Source: Microbacterium sp. MYb66
GTDB taxonomy: Bacteria; Actinomycetota; Actinomycetes; Actinomycetales; Microbacteriaceae
Direction of reading: 5' to 3'
NCBI RefSeq assembly: GCF_002979435.1
Contig: NZ_PCOV01000001.1
Location: 496,001-560,000 of the forward strand
DNA length: 64,000 nt
Shown: in pieces, positions 52,345-61,138 of the stretch
How positions within the stretch are numbered: the stretch's first letter is position 1
How the letters are laid out: every line of letters starts with the position of its first letter
Program-made: the position numbers and the translations under genes
The notes under the pieces: generated by a model
The model's database searches: none
What the model saw: the letters and a program-made list of their open reading frames with translations, nothing else
What the model was told of the DNA's origin: nothing

Positions 52345-52938
52345 TCAGAGCATCCGCTCAGAGGTCCCGTCGATCTCGAAGACGACTCCGGGCGGATGCC
52401 GCAACCCGAGTGCGCTCGAAGCGTCCAGGCCGCGCAGTTCTGCGCGCAGCATCCGCCCGATCATCTCGTGGCTCACGAGCAGCGGCACGCCCGTCGACGC
52501 CCACCCGCAGCTGCTGAGCGCCTTCCGTGCGCGCGCCCTGGACTGGGCATAGCTCTCGCCGCCGGGAAACGCCCATCCGTAGCGGTTGGCGGCGCGCTCC
52601 TCTCTGGCCGTCGGGTGCGTCTCGTCGATCTCGTCCCAGGTCATCCCCGCGAGCTCACCATGGTCGAGCTCTGCGAGTTCCGGGACTTCGATCACATCCG
52701 CTCCGAGACGATCCGCGATGATGACCGCGGTCTGCAGCGCTCTGCCGAGTGGGCTGGAGCAGACGGTGAGGACTCCTGCGTCGGCGAGCCGCCGGGCGAT
52801 CGCATGAGCTTGGACGATGCCTTCGTCGGTGAGGGGGGAGTCGAGCTGTCCCTGCAGGCGATGTTCGACGTTCCAGGACGTCTGCCCATGCCGAGCCAGG
52901 AACAGTCGCTCTGGCACATGGCGGTCCTGCGGGATCAT
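52345..52938 (-). CDS. Histidine phosphatase family protein
   Basis: A 197-residue phosphoglycerate-mutase-like phosphatase. The catalytic RHGQTSWN near residue 16, the second arginine in SSPLGRALQTA, the acidic ELDHGELAGMTWDEI and the second histidine in LLVSHEMIGRML are all present, so it should be active. The substrate is unknown. The ATG at 52938 is used; a GTG seven codons in (near 52917) is an alternative. It converges on trmD. Confidence 0.9.
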   Translation of the reverse strand: MIPQDRHVPERLFLARHGQTSWNVEHRLQGQLDSPLTDEGIVQAHAIARRLADAGVLTVCSSPLGRALQTAVIIADRLGADVIEVPELAELDHGELAGMTWDEIDETHPTAREERAANRYGWAFPGGESYAQSRARARKALSSCGWASTGVPLLVSHEMIGRMLRAELRGLDASSALGLRHPPGVVFEIDGTSERML

Positions 52939-53007
52939 GGACTCAGGATGGCATAGCCGGAACGGTGCCGTCGCGTGTTGGATCGGCGGCGCTCTCGGCG
53001 GTCGCTT

Positions 53008-53790
53008 TCAGTCCACGCCGAGGAAGGACCGGTCCGTGAGGATGATCGGGCCGTCGTCCGTGATCGCGATGGTGTGCTCGGAATGCGCGCCGCGCGAGCC
53101 GTCAGCACTGCGAAGCGTCCAGCCGTCCGGATCGGTGACCAGTTCGTCGGTCGTCGCGAGGAACCAGGGTTCGAGAGCGAGAACCAGGCCCGCGCGCAGC
53201 GGGAAGCCGCGCCCGGCACGGCCGTCGTTCGCGACGTGGGGGTCGCCGTGCATGGTGCGGCCGACTCCGTGTCCGCCGAAGTCGGTGTTGATCGAGTAGC
53301 CCTCGCCGTGCGCGACGGCGGCGACGGCAGCGGAGATGTCGCCGATCCGGTTGCCCACCGTGGAGGTCTCGATCGCGGCGACCAGGGCGCGCTCGGTCGT
53401 GTCGATGAGTCGAAGGTCTTCCTCGCGCGCCGTGCCGACGACGAACGAGACCGCGGAGTCGGCGACCCAGCCGTCGACGGAGACCGCGAAGTCGAGCGTG
53501 ACGAGGTCGCCGTCGCGCAATGTGTAGTCGTGTGGCAGCCCATGCAGGACGGCGTCGTTGACCGACGTGCAGATCACCTTTCCGAAGGGGCTCGCACCGA
53601 AGGAGGGGTGGTAGTCGATGTAGCAGGACTCGGCTCCGGCTCTGCGGATCATGTCGTGTGCGCGGCGGTCGATCGAGAGCAGATTGGTCCCGACCTTCGT
53701 CTCGTCGCGCAGCGTCGCCAGGGTCTCCGCGACGAAGCGTCCGGCGGCGCGCATCTCTTCGATCTCGGCGGGGGTGCGCAGTTCGATCAT
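53008..53790 (-). CDS. map: Methionine aminopeptidase, type I
   Basis: A 260-residue dinuclear metalloprotease that removes the initiator methionine. The metal ligands are seen in order: Asp in LDFAVSVDGWVADSAV (two), His in GGHGVGRTMHGDPHV, Glu in LALEPWF and Glu in HSEHTIAITDDG. ATG 53790 has GAGGAAA about seven bases upstream; the in-frame start eight codons earlier lacks support. Confidence 0.96.
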   Translation of the reverse strand: MIELRTPAEIEEMRAAGRFVAETLATLRDETKVGTNLLSIDRRAHDMIRRAGAESCYIDYHPSFGASPFGKVICTSVNDAVLHGLPHDYTLRDGDLVTLDFAVSVDGWVADSAVSFVVGTAREEDLRLIDTTERALVAAIETSTVGNRIGDISAAVAAVAHGEGYSINTDFGGHGVGRTMHGDPHVANDGRAGRGFPLRAGLVLALEPWFLATTDELVTDPDGWTLRSADGSRGAHSEHTIAITDDGPIILTDRSFLGVD

Positions 53791-53900
53791 CGGGTTTCCT
53801 CTCGTCCCTCCCATTGTCGCTGATCGAGCGGGCCCGGTTCTTCCGCGCGCTCTCAGCGAACACCGGGCGTCGGGGGTGAGGGGCGTCGTACGATCTGACC

Positions 53901-54389
53901 ATGTGGTTGCGACAGGCCTTCTTCCGCTGGCTTCTCCCGGCGGCCTTCGTGCTGCCGCTGTGGCTGCTGATCGGCTGGGGTGTCTTCCAGGGCGGCTGGT
54001 CGATCCTCTGGGTGCTGCTGATCGCGATGCCCTCCGTCTTCGTCGGCCAGCTCCTGCTCACGCTCCTCACCCGCTCCCGCCCGTCGGTGCGCATCGAGCG
54101 GGCGGTCTCCTGGTGGGACGTCGGAGGATTCACCCTCTGGCACGGACTCACGATCGCCGTCGGGTGCTTCATCGACGGGGCGTTCCCGTGGCTGCTGACC
54201 GGAGCGATCCTCGCCGGCATCGGTCTCGTCTGGCTCCAGCTGTGGCAGTTGTGGAATGAGGCAAAGGGCAGCGGCGCGCGGCTGCGGGAGACCATCGCAT
54301 GGTCGACGATCCCGACGGTCGACGGACAGGTGCCGCCCACGCGTGCTCATGAAGTGATCGTCGTGCGGGAGACCGACATCCGCGACTGA
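53901..54389 (+). CDS. Conserved membrane protein of unknown function
   Basis: A 162-residue protein with three to four hydrophobic segments ([59 protein letters not shown]) and a polar C-terminus ending [11 protein letters not shown]. It has no recognised domain. TACGAT lies six bases before the ATG, so the mRNA is probably leaderless. It lies between map and rplS. Confidence 0.78.
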   Translation: MWLRQAFFRWLLPAAFVLPLWLLIGWGVFQGGWSILWVLLIAMPSVFVGQLLLTLLTRSRPSVRIERAVSWWDVGGFTLWHGLTIAVGCFIDGAFPWLLTGAILAGIGLVWLQLWQLWNEAKGSGARLRETIAWSTIPTVDGQVPPTRAHEVIVVRETDIRD

Positions 54390-54399
54390 CGTCGCCGTT

Positions 54400-54428
54400 T
54401 TGGCGGGGCACGGCATCCATGGCAGAAT
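54400..54428 (+). promoter_or_regulatory. rplS promoter
   Basis: The -35 TTGGCG (54400-54405) and -10 CAGAAT (54423-54428) are 17 bases apart. The start would be near 54435, leaving a leader of about 125 bases before rplS, long enough for regulation. The -35 is identical to that of the tRNA-Glu promoter. Confidence 0.65.
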
Positions 54429-54558
54429 GGTTCTTTGTGCCGTGACCGGCTCTGCCTCAGGGGAGCCCGCGGACGCATCAGCGCCGTACGACACACTCCG
54501 TTCTTGTTCCTTCCAAAATCATGCATCCGACCTGTGGCGAGTGCAGAGAGAGACGATC

Positions 54559-54906
54559 ATGCAGATCCTCGACGCCGTGGACGCGGCTTCCCTCCGTTCG
54601 GACATTCCGGACTTCTTCCCCGGTGACACCGTCAAGGTGCACGTCAACATCACCGAGGGCAGCCGCTCTCGTATCCAGGTCTTCCAGGGCGTCGTCATCG
54701 GTCGTCAGGGTGACAGTGTTCGCGAGACCTTCACCGTCCGCAAGATCAGCTTCCAGGTGGGCGTCGAGCGCACCTTCCCGGTGCACTCCCCGGTGATCGA
54801 CCACATCGAGGTCGTCACCCGCGGTGACGTGCGTCGCGCGAAGCTCTACTACCTCCGCCAGCTCCGTGGCAAGAAGGCGAAGATCAAGGAGAAGCGCGAC
54901 CGCTGA
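54559..54906 (+). CDS. rplS: 50S ribosomal protein L19
   Basis: A 115-residue ribosomal protein at the subunit interface. [22 protein letters not shown] and [21 protein letters not shown] are typical. The ATG at 54559 has GAGAGAG about seven bases upstream. It has its own promoter and a strong terminator, so it is a single-gene unit. Confidence 0.97.
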   Translation: MQILDAVDAASLRSDIPDFFPGDTVKVHVNITEGSRSRIQVFQGVVIGRQGDSVRETFTVRKISFQVGVERTFPVHSPVIDHIEVVTRGDVRRAKLYYLRQLRGKKAKIKEKRDR

Positions 54907-54922
54907 GTCGCAGCAACTCCAC

Positions 54923-54959
54923 AGCACCCCGGGACACGATGTCCCGGGGTGCTTTGTTC
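54923..54959 (+). terminator. Terminator after rplS
   Basis: A perfect 13-bp stem (AGCACCCCGGGAC and its complement) with a five-base loop, followed by TTGTTCT. Confidence 0.88.
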
Positions 54960-55023
54960 TCTCCCCGGTGTGCGAACCTTGATACCGTCGCCGCACGACG
55001 GTGCATGATCGCGAAGGAACCTG

Positions 55024-55749
55024 ATGACTGACTCTCCGTCCGTGCCCACGTCCAGACGTCGCCGCGGGTTCCTGGTCTTCCTTCGCGACGTTCTGGTGAT
55101 CGTCGTGATCGCAGCGCTGGTCTCCTTCGTGGTGAAGAGCTTCGTCGTGCGTTCCTTCTACATCCCGTCGGCCTCCATGGAACGCACCCTGATCGTCGAC
55201 GACCGCATCCTGGTGGATGAGCTCACGCCCCGTTGGACCGATTACGAGCGCGGCGACGTCGTCGTCTTCAAGGATCCGGGCGGATGGCTCGAGGGTCAGC
55301 CGCAGACCCCGGCACGGCCCCCGCTGGTGGAGGCGGTCGACTGGGTCCTGAACTTCGTCGGCATCTCGGCGACGGACTCCCAGGATCACCTCGTCAAGCG
55401 CGTGATCGGCCTCCCTGGTGACCATGTGGTGTGCTGCAACGCGCTCGGGCAGATCACGATCAACGGGGCCCCCATCGACGAGCTCAGTTACCTCAATCTG
55501 CCGGAAGGGGATACCGCCGCGTCGAACGAACCGTTCGACGTCGTGGTCCCCGAGGGATCGGTCTGGTTGCTCGGCGATAACCGCGACCGCTCGCGCGACT
55601 CCCGCGCACATCAGGAACTTCCCAGCGGCGGTTTCGTGCCGATGGAGAACATCGTGGGCAAGGCGTTCCTCACGACCTGGCCGCTGGATCGCATGGGCGC
55701 CATCGACGGTCATCACGAGCTCTTCAACGGCGTGCCGGCGGCGGAATGA
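55024..55749 (+). CDS. lepB: Signal peptidase I
   Basis: A 241-residue membrane protease that cleaves signal peptides outside the cell membrane. One N-terminal membrane segment (FLRDVLVIVVIAALVSFVV) precedes the catalytic Ser in YIPSASMERTL, the catalytic Lys in LVKRVIGLPGD, and box E GDNRDRSRDSR. AAGGAA lies about seven bases before the ATG. rnhB overlaps its stop (ATGA). Confidence 0.96.
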   Translation: MTDSPSVPTSRRRRGFLVFLRDVLVIVVIAALVSFVVKSFVVRSFYIPSASMERTLIVDDRILVDELTPRWTDYERGDVVVFKDPGGWLEGQPQTPARPPLVEAVDWVLNFVGISATDSQDHLVKRVIGLPGDHVVCCNALGQITINGAPIDELSYLNLPEGDTAASNEPFDVVVPEGSVWLLGDNRDRSRDSRAHQELPSGGFVPMENIVGKAFLTTWPLDRMGAIDGHHELFNGVPAAE

Positions 55750-56405
55750 CCGTCATCACGCCGAAGCTGACCCTGGAGCGCCGGCTCCTCGGCGAGTGCG
55801 AGCTGATCATCTCCTTGGACGAGGTCGGTCGCGGGGCTCTCGCCGGCCCGGTCGCCGTGGGCGCCGCCATGATGGATGCCGCCGGAGCTCGTCGTCGCGT
55901 GCCCGAAGGACTCCGCGACTCCAAGCTCGTGACCGAGAGACGTCGGCCCGAGGTGGCTGCGCGCGCGGCGGCGTGGGTACAGGCCTCAGCAGTCGGCTGG
56001 GCCAGTGCGGCGGAGGTAGACCAGATCGGCATCATGCGCGCGCTCGGACTCGCTGCGTCCCGCGCCGTGCAGGCCATCGCCGATCAGGGGATCGCCGTCG
56101 GCGAGGCACTCATCATCCTCGACGGCAATCACGACTACGTGTCGAACGTGCATCCGGAGCCGCTGCGGGTGCGCCCGGTGATCAAGGCGGACCGGGATTG
56201 CGCATCGGTCTCCGCCGCATCCGTGATCGCGAAGGTGGCGAGGGATGGCCACATGGCCGAACTTCACGGCACTCACCCGGCGTATCAGTGGAACCGCAAC
56301 AAGGGCTATGCCAGCCTCGAGCATCGTGATGCCATCCGGACCTTCGGGCTGTCCCCGTTCCATCGATCGTCCTGGGCCATCGCAGACGTCCCCACACTCT
56401 TCTGA
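55746..56405 (+). CDS. rnhB: Ribonuclease HII
   Basis: A 219-residue enzyme that removes ribonucleotides and RNA primers from DNA-RNA hybrids. The metal-binding residues are in SLDEVGRGALAGPVAVGA (Asp, Glu), LDGNHDY (Asp) and KADRDCASVSAASVIAKVARD (Asp). ATG 55746 overlaps the lepB stop. Confidence 0.95.
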   Translation: MTVITPKLTLERRLLGECELIISLDEVGRGALAGPVAVGAAMMDAAGARRRVPEGLRDSKLVTERRRPEVAARAAAWVQASAVGWASAAEVDQIGIMRALGLAASRAVQAIADQGIAVGEALIILDGNHDYVSNVHPEPLRVRPVIKADRDCASVSAASVIAKVARDGHMAELHGTHPAYQWNRNKGYASLEHRDAIRTFGLSPFHRSSWAIADVPTLF

Positions 56406-56477
56406 CCGCTTGGGCCGATGCGTTCGGGGGACGGGGATGCCGCACCCCGGCGCGCGCGACTCTAGGATGGACTCATC

Positions 56478-56804
56478 ATGGATGAGGAAGCCTTCGACGA
56501 CTACGACCGCGAGCTCGAGCTGGCTCTGTTCCGCGAGTACCGGGATGTGGTCTCGCAGTTCCAGTACGTCGTCGAGACCGAGCGCCGGTTCTACCTGGCG
56601 AACGAGGTCAACGTCGTCCGTCGGGACACCGAACACGACTTCTACTTCGAGATCTCCATGAGTGATGTGTGGGTGTGGGACATCTACCGCGCTGACCGCT
56701 TCGTGAAGGCGGTGCGCGTGCTCACGTTCAAGGACGTCAACGTCGAGGAACTCCAGCGCCGCGAGTTCGAACTGCCGCAGGAGCTGTCGCTCGACGGCGA
56801 ATGA
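56478..56804 (+). CDS. DUF2469 family protein
   Basis: A 108-residue acidic protein typical of actinobacteria, always near rnhB and yraN. EEAFDDYDRELELALFREYRDVV and RRFYLANEVNVVRRD are highly conserved. The function is unknown. TAGGAT lies nine bases before the ATG, so the leader would be about three bases. Confidence 0.93.
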   Translation: MDEEAFDDYDRELELALFREYRDVVSQFQYVVETERRFYLANEVNVVRRDTEHDFYFEISMSDVWVWDIYRADRFVKAVRVLTFKDVNVEELQRREFELPQELSLDGE

Positions 56805-56933
56805 CGATCGCGTCCCGTTGATGGGTTCGGTGTGGTTCTCCACGCGCTCGTCGACTTCTGACTTCTCCCCAACGCCCGTGCGCAGGTCGCCATGCGACGC
56901 ATTCGCCGCTGAAGCGCGCGTGATGCTGGGCAC

Positions 56934-57296
56934 ATGGCAGCGAAGGATGAACTCGGCAGAGCAGGCGAAGAGCGCGCCGCACGGCACTTGACGGGCAGCG
57001 GGTACACCGTTCTCGCCAGGAACTGGCGGTGTGTCCAAGGAGAGATCGACATCGTCGCCATGCAGGGCGACTACCTTGCGGTCGTCGAGGTGAAGACACG
57101 GCGGACAGCAGCGTACGGGCACCCGTTCGAGGCCATCGATCGACGCAAACGCCGTCGACTCTGGCAACTCGCGCAAGCGTGGATCACAGAGAACCCCGAC
57201 GCGGCCCGTGGTCGCACCGTGCGGCTCGAGGCCATCGGGATCATCGGGACCGATCCGTTCGTCGGTTCTCTCGAGCACCTCGTGGACCTCGCGTGA
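56934..57296 (+). CDS. YraN/UPF0102 family nuclease-like protein
   Basis: A 120-residue restriction-endonuclease-fold protein. GRAGEERAARHLTGSGYTVLARNWR and the IVAMQGDYLAVVEVKTRR strand with the D-x(n)-ExK nuclease motif are present. It is encoded next to comM in most bacteria; a role in DNA uptake or repair is suspected. comM starts inside its stop (GTGA). Confidence 0.93.
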   Translation: MAAKDELGRAGEERAARHLTGSGYTVLARNWRCVQGEIDIVAMQGDYLAVVEVKTRRTAAYGHPFEAIDRRKRRRLWQLAQAWITENPDAARGRTVRLEAIGIIGTDPFVGSLEHLVDLA

Positions 57297-58408
57297 GCAC
57301 GGCGCGGACCTGGGCGGTCGCGCTCACCGGGGTGGACGGGCACCTCGTCGAGGTCGAGGCCGACATGTCGAATCAGACACCCGAGTTCCGGATCATCGGG
57401 CTCCCGGACAAGTCACTGGGGGAGGCGGTGCAGCGAGTGCACAACGCGTGCAAGAACGCGGGTCTCGATCTGCCACGGCGACGTCTCACGGTGAACCTGT
57501 CCCCGGCGAGTCTTCCCAAGCACGGGGCCGGCTTCGATCTCGGGATCGCCGTGTCCTCTCTGGCCGCAGGAGGATTACTCGATGCGCGATCGATCACTGC
57601 CGCCGTGCACGTCGGTGAGCTCGGACTCGACGGACGGATCCGTCCTGTCCCCGGCGTGCTGCCCGCGGTGTTCGCGGCTGCGCGCGCTGGATTCGAGACG
57701 GTGATCGTCCCCCGCGGCAATGAGGCGGAGGCACGGCTCGTCCCCGGCATCGAGGTACGAGCGGCCGCATCTCTGGCGGAGGTCGCCGTCTGGCACGGTG
57801 CCGATATCGAGGTGCCCGATGTGGATGCCGTCGAGGCCGTGTCAACGTCTCCCGCCGTTCGGGACGGGCTCGACCTCGCCGATGTCGTCGGACAGGAAGA
57901 GGCGGTCGAAGCACTCATCGTTGCGGCGGCAGGAGGGCATCACATGCTTCTGAGCGGACCTCCGGGAGCAGGCAAGACGATGCTCGCGCGCAGGTTGCCG
58001 GGGATCATGCCTCCCCTCGGGGACCAGGAAGCGCTCGAAGTAGCGTCCATCCGCTCCCTCGGCGGCGAGCCGGTCGCAGCACTCGACCCGCTGCCGCCGC
58101 TGGAAGCGCCGCATCACAGCGCATCCGTCGCAGCACTCGTCGGTGGCGGGTCGCGGGCGGCGAGACCCGGAGCGATCGTGCGGGCCCACCGAGGTGTGCT
58201 GTTCCTCGACGAGGCCGCGGAGTTCTCACGGGTCGCCCTCGACGCATTGCGGCAACCTCTGGAATCCGGAGTGATCGAAGTTCATCGTGCGGGCTTCACG
58301 GCGAGGTTCCCTGCCAGATTCCAACTGATGGTGCTTTGTGTACGACTGAACAGTGTCCAGACAACGGGAGTGCTCCGAGCGCGGTTGTCGGACCCTGCGA
58401 TGACATGA
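57293..58408 (+). pseudogene. comM: Truncated ComM (YifB-family Mg-chelatase-like AAA+ ATPase)
   Basis: ComM is a helicase-like ATPase for branch migration in natural transformation, about 500-510 residues when whole. Here the LonC-like N-terminal domain, Walker A GPPGAGKT and Walker B VLFLDEAAEF are intact. The family sequence stops after RFPARFQL (about residue 345, base 58334). A foreign tail of about 25 codons follows to a TGA at 58408. Missing are the conserved NPCPCG cysteine region, the arginine finger and the C-terminal domain. The cause is insertion of the right-hand island. The dprA gene that usually follows is absent from the window. Confidence 0.85.
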
Positions 58409-58486
58409 CACATGTCGTAAATGTGCTGGGGTGACACAAACGCGCTTTCGATGACACAGACTGAATTGTGGTGACACGAAGTGTCA
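58404..58486. repeat. Array of TGACAC repeats at the island border (transposon-end-like)
   Basis: TGACAC occurs at 58406, 58432, 58452 and 58472 (spacings 26, 20 and 20) and inverted as GTGTCA at 58481. GACATG-ACA-CATGTC (58402-58416) is a further dyad. Regularly spaced short repeats within the last 100 bases are typical of transposase-binding ends such as those of IS21-family elements. No transposase gene is seen, so this would be a remnant end. Confidence 0.5.
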
Positions 58487-58540
58487 CAGCAGGGTGAAGA
58501 GGGGGCCTCGGGGAGGTTTGGTCTGATCGCCAGTTCGGGC

Positions 58541-58852
58541 TCAGCCGTCCGTCGGGAGAATCTCGTCGACGAGATGGATGCCGCCGGAGGAGTTGGCGGA
58601 GTTCATCAGCTGTTGGATCCACTCGATGTTGAGAGGGATCGGTTGAGGTTCGTTGAACACAAACCGTAGTGGGATCGACGGATGGATCCAGATGGCGGAG
58701 AGCCCTGGAGTTTCCCCTTCGGGGTGGTTCCACGTTAAGGTGAAGCTTTCGTTGCGACGAAGTTTTGTGGCCATGACGACTTTGAGGTGCGTCAGCGCGC
58801 GATCGTTGATCGTGATTGGTTCGGGTGCACCGCCGTAGTAGAGATTTCCCAC
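58541..58852 (-). CDS. DUF7882 family protein
   Basis: A 103-residue protein of a family common in Microbacteriaceae and often misnamed ATP-dependent DNA ligase. NLYYGGAPEPITINDRALTHLKVVMATKLRRNESFTLTW (core LKVVMATKLRRNESF), IWIHPSIPLRFVFNEP and WIQQLMNSANSSGGIHLV follow the family pattern. The function is unknown. The start is GTG 58852; TACTGT lies six bases upstream, so it is probably leaderless. Base composition is more A/T-rich than the left-hand genes, consistent with transfer. Confidence 0.8.
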   Translation of the reverse strand: MGNLYYGGAPEPITINDRALTHLKVVMATKLRRNESFTLTWNHPEGETPGLSAIWIHPSIPLRFVFNEPQPIPLNIEWIQQLMNSANSSGGIHLVDEILPTDG

Positions 58853-58912
58853 GTCTAAACAGTACTCGTGCGGTGGTGAGACTGCGGGGCTGTGCCCGGG
58901 CGCCCGTGTGGG

Positions 58913-59257
58913 TCACACAGTGGCGGTATGGAGTTGCGCGAGGGTGTGTTCGAGGGATTCGACGAGGAGGGCGCGGGAGACCTGGAGTAGCTCGGTGACG
59001 TGGGAGGTGGTGGCGCGGTAGAAGACCTGGCTCCCGCGGCGTTCCGAGGTGACGAGGTTGTGCCGGCGGAGCACGGCGAGGTGTTGAGAGAGGTGGGACG
59101 CTTCGATGTCGACGTCGTCGATGAGGGCGCTGACTGAGACCTCGGGGGTGGTGCTGACGATCTCGAGGATACGGACGCGGACCGGGTGGGCGAGCGCCTT
59201 AAAGAGGTTGGCTTTGGCCTCGTAGAGGGGGCGTTCGGCACCGAGTGGGTTCGGCAT
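58913..59257 (-). CDS. ArsR-family repressor of the right-hand island
   Basis: A 114-residue winged-helix repressor. YEAKANLFKALAHPVRVRILEIV opens the fold, and the recognition helix is in IEASHLSQHLAVLRRHNLV. There are no cysteines, so it is not a classic arsenic, cadmium or thiol sensor; the ligand is unknown. ATG 59257 has GAGGA six bases upstream; an ATG four codons earlier is possible. A 16-bp motif at 59333 upstream is shared with the ctaF and icd promoters. Confidence 0.87.
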   Translation of the reverse strand: MPNPLGAERPLYEAKANLFKALAHPVRVRILEIVSTTPEVSVSALIDDVDIEASHLSQHLAVLRRHNLVTSERRGSQVFYRATTSHVTELLQVSRALLVESLEHTLAQLHTATV

Positions 59258-59332
59258 GATTGTCCTCATTCGCTTGTCAGTTCGCGAGCGACATCGTCGT
59301 CTCGGGTGCGAGTCGTGTGTGTTCGACTCGAG

Positions 59333-59348
59333 TTGATGATGTCATCTT
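59333..59348. promoter_or_regulatory. Island motif copy A (upstream of arsR)
   Basis: TTGATGATGTCATCTT matches the motif TTGAYRAWNTCATCWT seen upstream of ctaF and icd and contains the dyad GATGA-TG-TCATC. It lies 76 bases before the arsR start, and is followed by a further TCATCATT. Confidence 0.5.
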
Positions 59349-59352
59349 CTCA

Positions 59353-61005
59353 TCATTCCAGTGAGTTAGCGCTGGCGTGGCTGCGTCGCACGTGGCTGCG
59401 GGCGTGCTCGACGGCCTCGGAGAGGTGGGTGAAGAGGTGGTTCTGGTGTCGGAGTGCGGCGATCACGCCGACTCGTGTTGCGACGCGCAGATGCCGGTCT
59501 TGGACTCCCTTGATGAGGACTGTGATGCCGCGGCGTTCGAGTGAGTGGACGAGTTCTGTGACCACGCGTGCTCCTGTCGCGTCGAGGACTTGGAGTTGCG
59601 AGAGGCGGAGGATCACTACCGAAACACTGTGGATCTTGTTGATCTCGTCCATCATCCGGTCAGCTGCGCCGAAGAACAGCGCGCCGTCGAGTCGGAACAA
59701 GGCGATTTCCGTGTCCTCCGGTGCCGAGGGTGCTGGCATCTCCTCGCGGTGGACGCCGCCCGAGGCAGCCAGGGCTCGAAGTGCGAAGAAGGCGGCAGCG
59801 ATAATCCCGATGCCAACAGCGATGATGAGGTCGAATGACACGGTGACGATTGCTGTGGCGATGAACACGGCGGCGTCTGACTTGCTCGCGGTGATGACGC
59901 TGCGAACGGTGGAGAGTGAGATCATTCGGGTCGCGGTGACCATCAGCACGCCGGCGAGTGCGGCGAGAGGTATCTGCGCGACGGCCATGGTGGCCAGGTA
60001 GACGACTGCCAGCAGCACCAGGGCGTGGATGATCGCGGCGACGCGTGTTCGGGCGCCGGATCGGACATTGACGGCGGTCCGGGCGATCGCTCCGGTCGCG
60101 GGCATGCCACCGAAGAATCCGGAGGCGACGGAGGCAAGTCCCTGGCCGACGAGTTCGCGATCCGCGTCGTAGGGGCCGGTGTCGGAGATCGACGCGGCAA
60201 CACGCGCGGATAGCAGCGACTCGATTGCAGCGAGAGCGGCGATCGTGAATGCCGGACCGACAAAGGTCATCAAGTTGGCCGCATCGACCTGGGGCAGTGC
60301 CGGTGCGGGGAGGGAGGACGGTAGCGCCCCGATTCTGTCGAGTGGCAGGTGGGCGATGACGGCTATCACCGTCACGAGGATGATCGCGATGATGGAGGCG
60401 GGCAGCTGCCGGTGGAGCTTGGGGAGATAGATCATGCCGACCGCGATGAAGGCCACCACGCCGAGCGCCCAGGCGGCCTCTGCTCCGCTGGCAGTTCCGA
60501 TTGCTTGGATCGCGGATACGAACGCATTGCTGCTGGGGCCCGGGGCGGCGCCGATCGCGGAGGGCACCTGCTGCAGGAAGATGATGATGGCGATGCCGAA
60601 GGTGAATCCTTCGATGACGGGCCAGGGGATGTAGGACACCATCCGCCCGAGTCGCAGGATGCCCGCGATGAGAACGAGGACCCCGCCCAGAATGCTGACG
60701 ATCGCGACGGCGGAGGGCCCATGCACGGCGATCACTGGGCCGAGGACAACGACCATGGCACCTGTGGGCCCGGACACCTGCACGTTCGAACCACCGAACA
60801 CGGCCGCGACGATGCCCGCCACGATGGCCGTGATCAGACCGGCTTCAGCCCCCGCGCCTGAACTCACCCCGAACGCCAGCGCCAGCGGGAGGGCGACGAT
60901 GCCGACCGTGATACCCGCGATCAGGTCACCTCGCCAGGACCTCCGCAGCAGGCGATAGTCCGACGGGCGGGGGAGCAGGAGCCCTATCGATCGCGAAAAG
61001 TTCAT
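59353..61005 (-). CDS. SulP-family anion transporter with STAS domain
   Basis: A 550-residue permease. The N-terminal half-dozen motifs DYRLLRRSWRGDLIAGITVGIVALPLALAFGV (core LIAGITVGIVALPLALAFG) and GPTGAMVVVLGPVI mark the SulP/SLC26 family. About 10-12 membrane segments are followed by a cytoplasmic STAS domain (about residues 430-530: ILRLSQLQVLDATGARVVTEL). Family members carry sulfate, bicarbonate or dicarboxylates; the substrate is not evident. ATG 61005 lacks a good SD. It is codirectional with ctaF upstream and arsR downstream. Confidence 0.92.
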   Translation of the reverse strand: MNFSRSIGLLLPRPSDYRLLRRSWRGDLIAGITVGIVALPLALAFGVSSGAGAEAGLITAIVAGIVAAVFGGSNVQVSGPTGAMVVVLGPVIAVHGPSAVAIVSILGGVLVLIAGILRLGRMVSYIPWPVIEGFTFGIAIIIFLQQVPSAIGAAPGPSSNAFVSAIQAIGTASGAEAAWALGVVAFIAVGMIYLPKLHRQLPASIIAIILVTVIAVIAHLPLDRIGALPSSLPAPALPQVDAANLMTFVGPAFTIAALAAIESLLSARVAASISDTGPYDADRELVGQGLASVASGFFGGMPATGAIARTAVNVRSGARTRVAAIIHALVLLAVVYLATMAVAQIPLAALAGVLMVTATRMISLSTVRSVITASKSDAAVFIATAIVTVSFDLIIAVGIGIIAAAFFALRALAASGGVHREEMPAPSAPEDTEIALFRLDGALFFGAADRMMDEINKIHSVSVVILRLSQLQVLDATGARVVTELVHSLERRGITVLIKGVQDRHLRVATRVGVIAALRHQNHLFTHLSEAVEHARSHVRRSHASANSLE

Positions 61006-61138
61006 GGAGGTTCCCGTCAGTGTTCGCGTGTGTGGGGGTGATCGGCCTGCGCATCCTCTGAGGCGAACGCTCGCCAGCGAACTGAGTAGGCGAGTACGCA
61101 GGCGGGCACGAGCTCGCTCAGACGAGGTTCCAGTCTCA

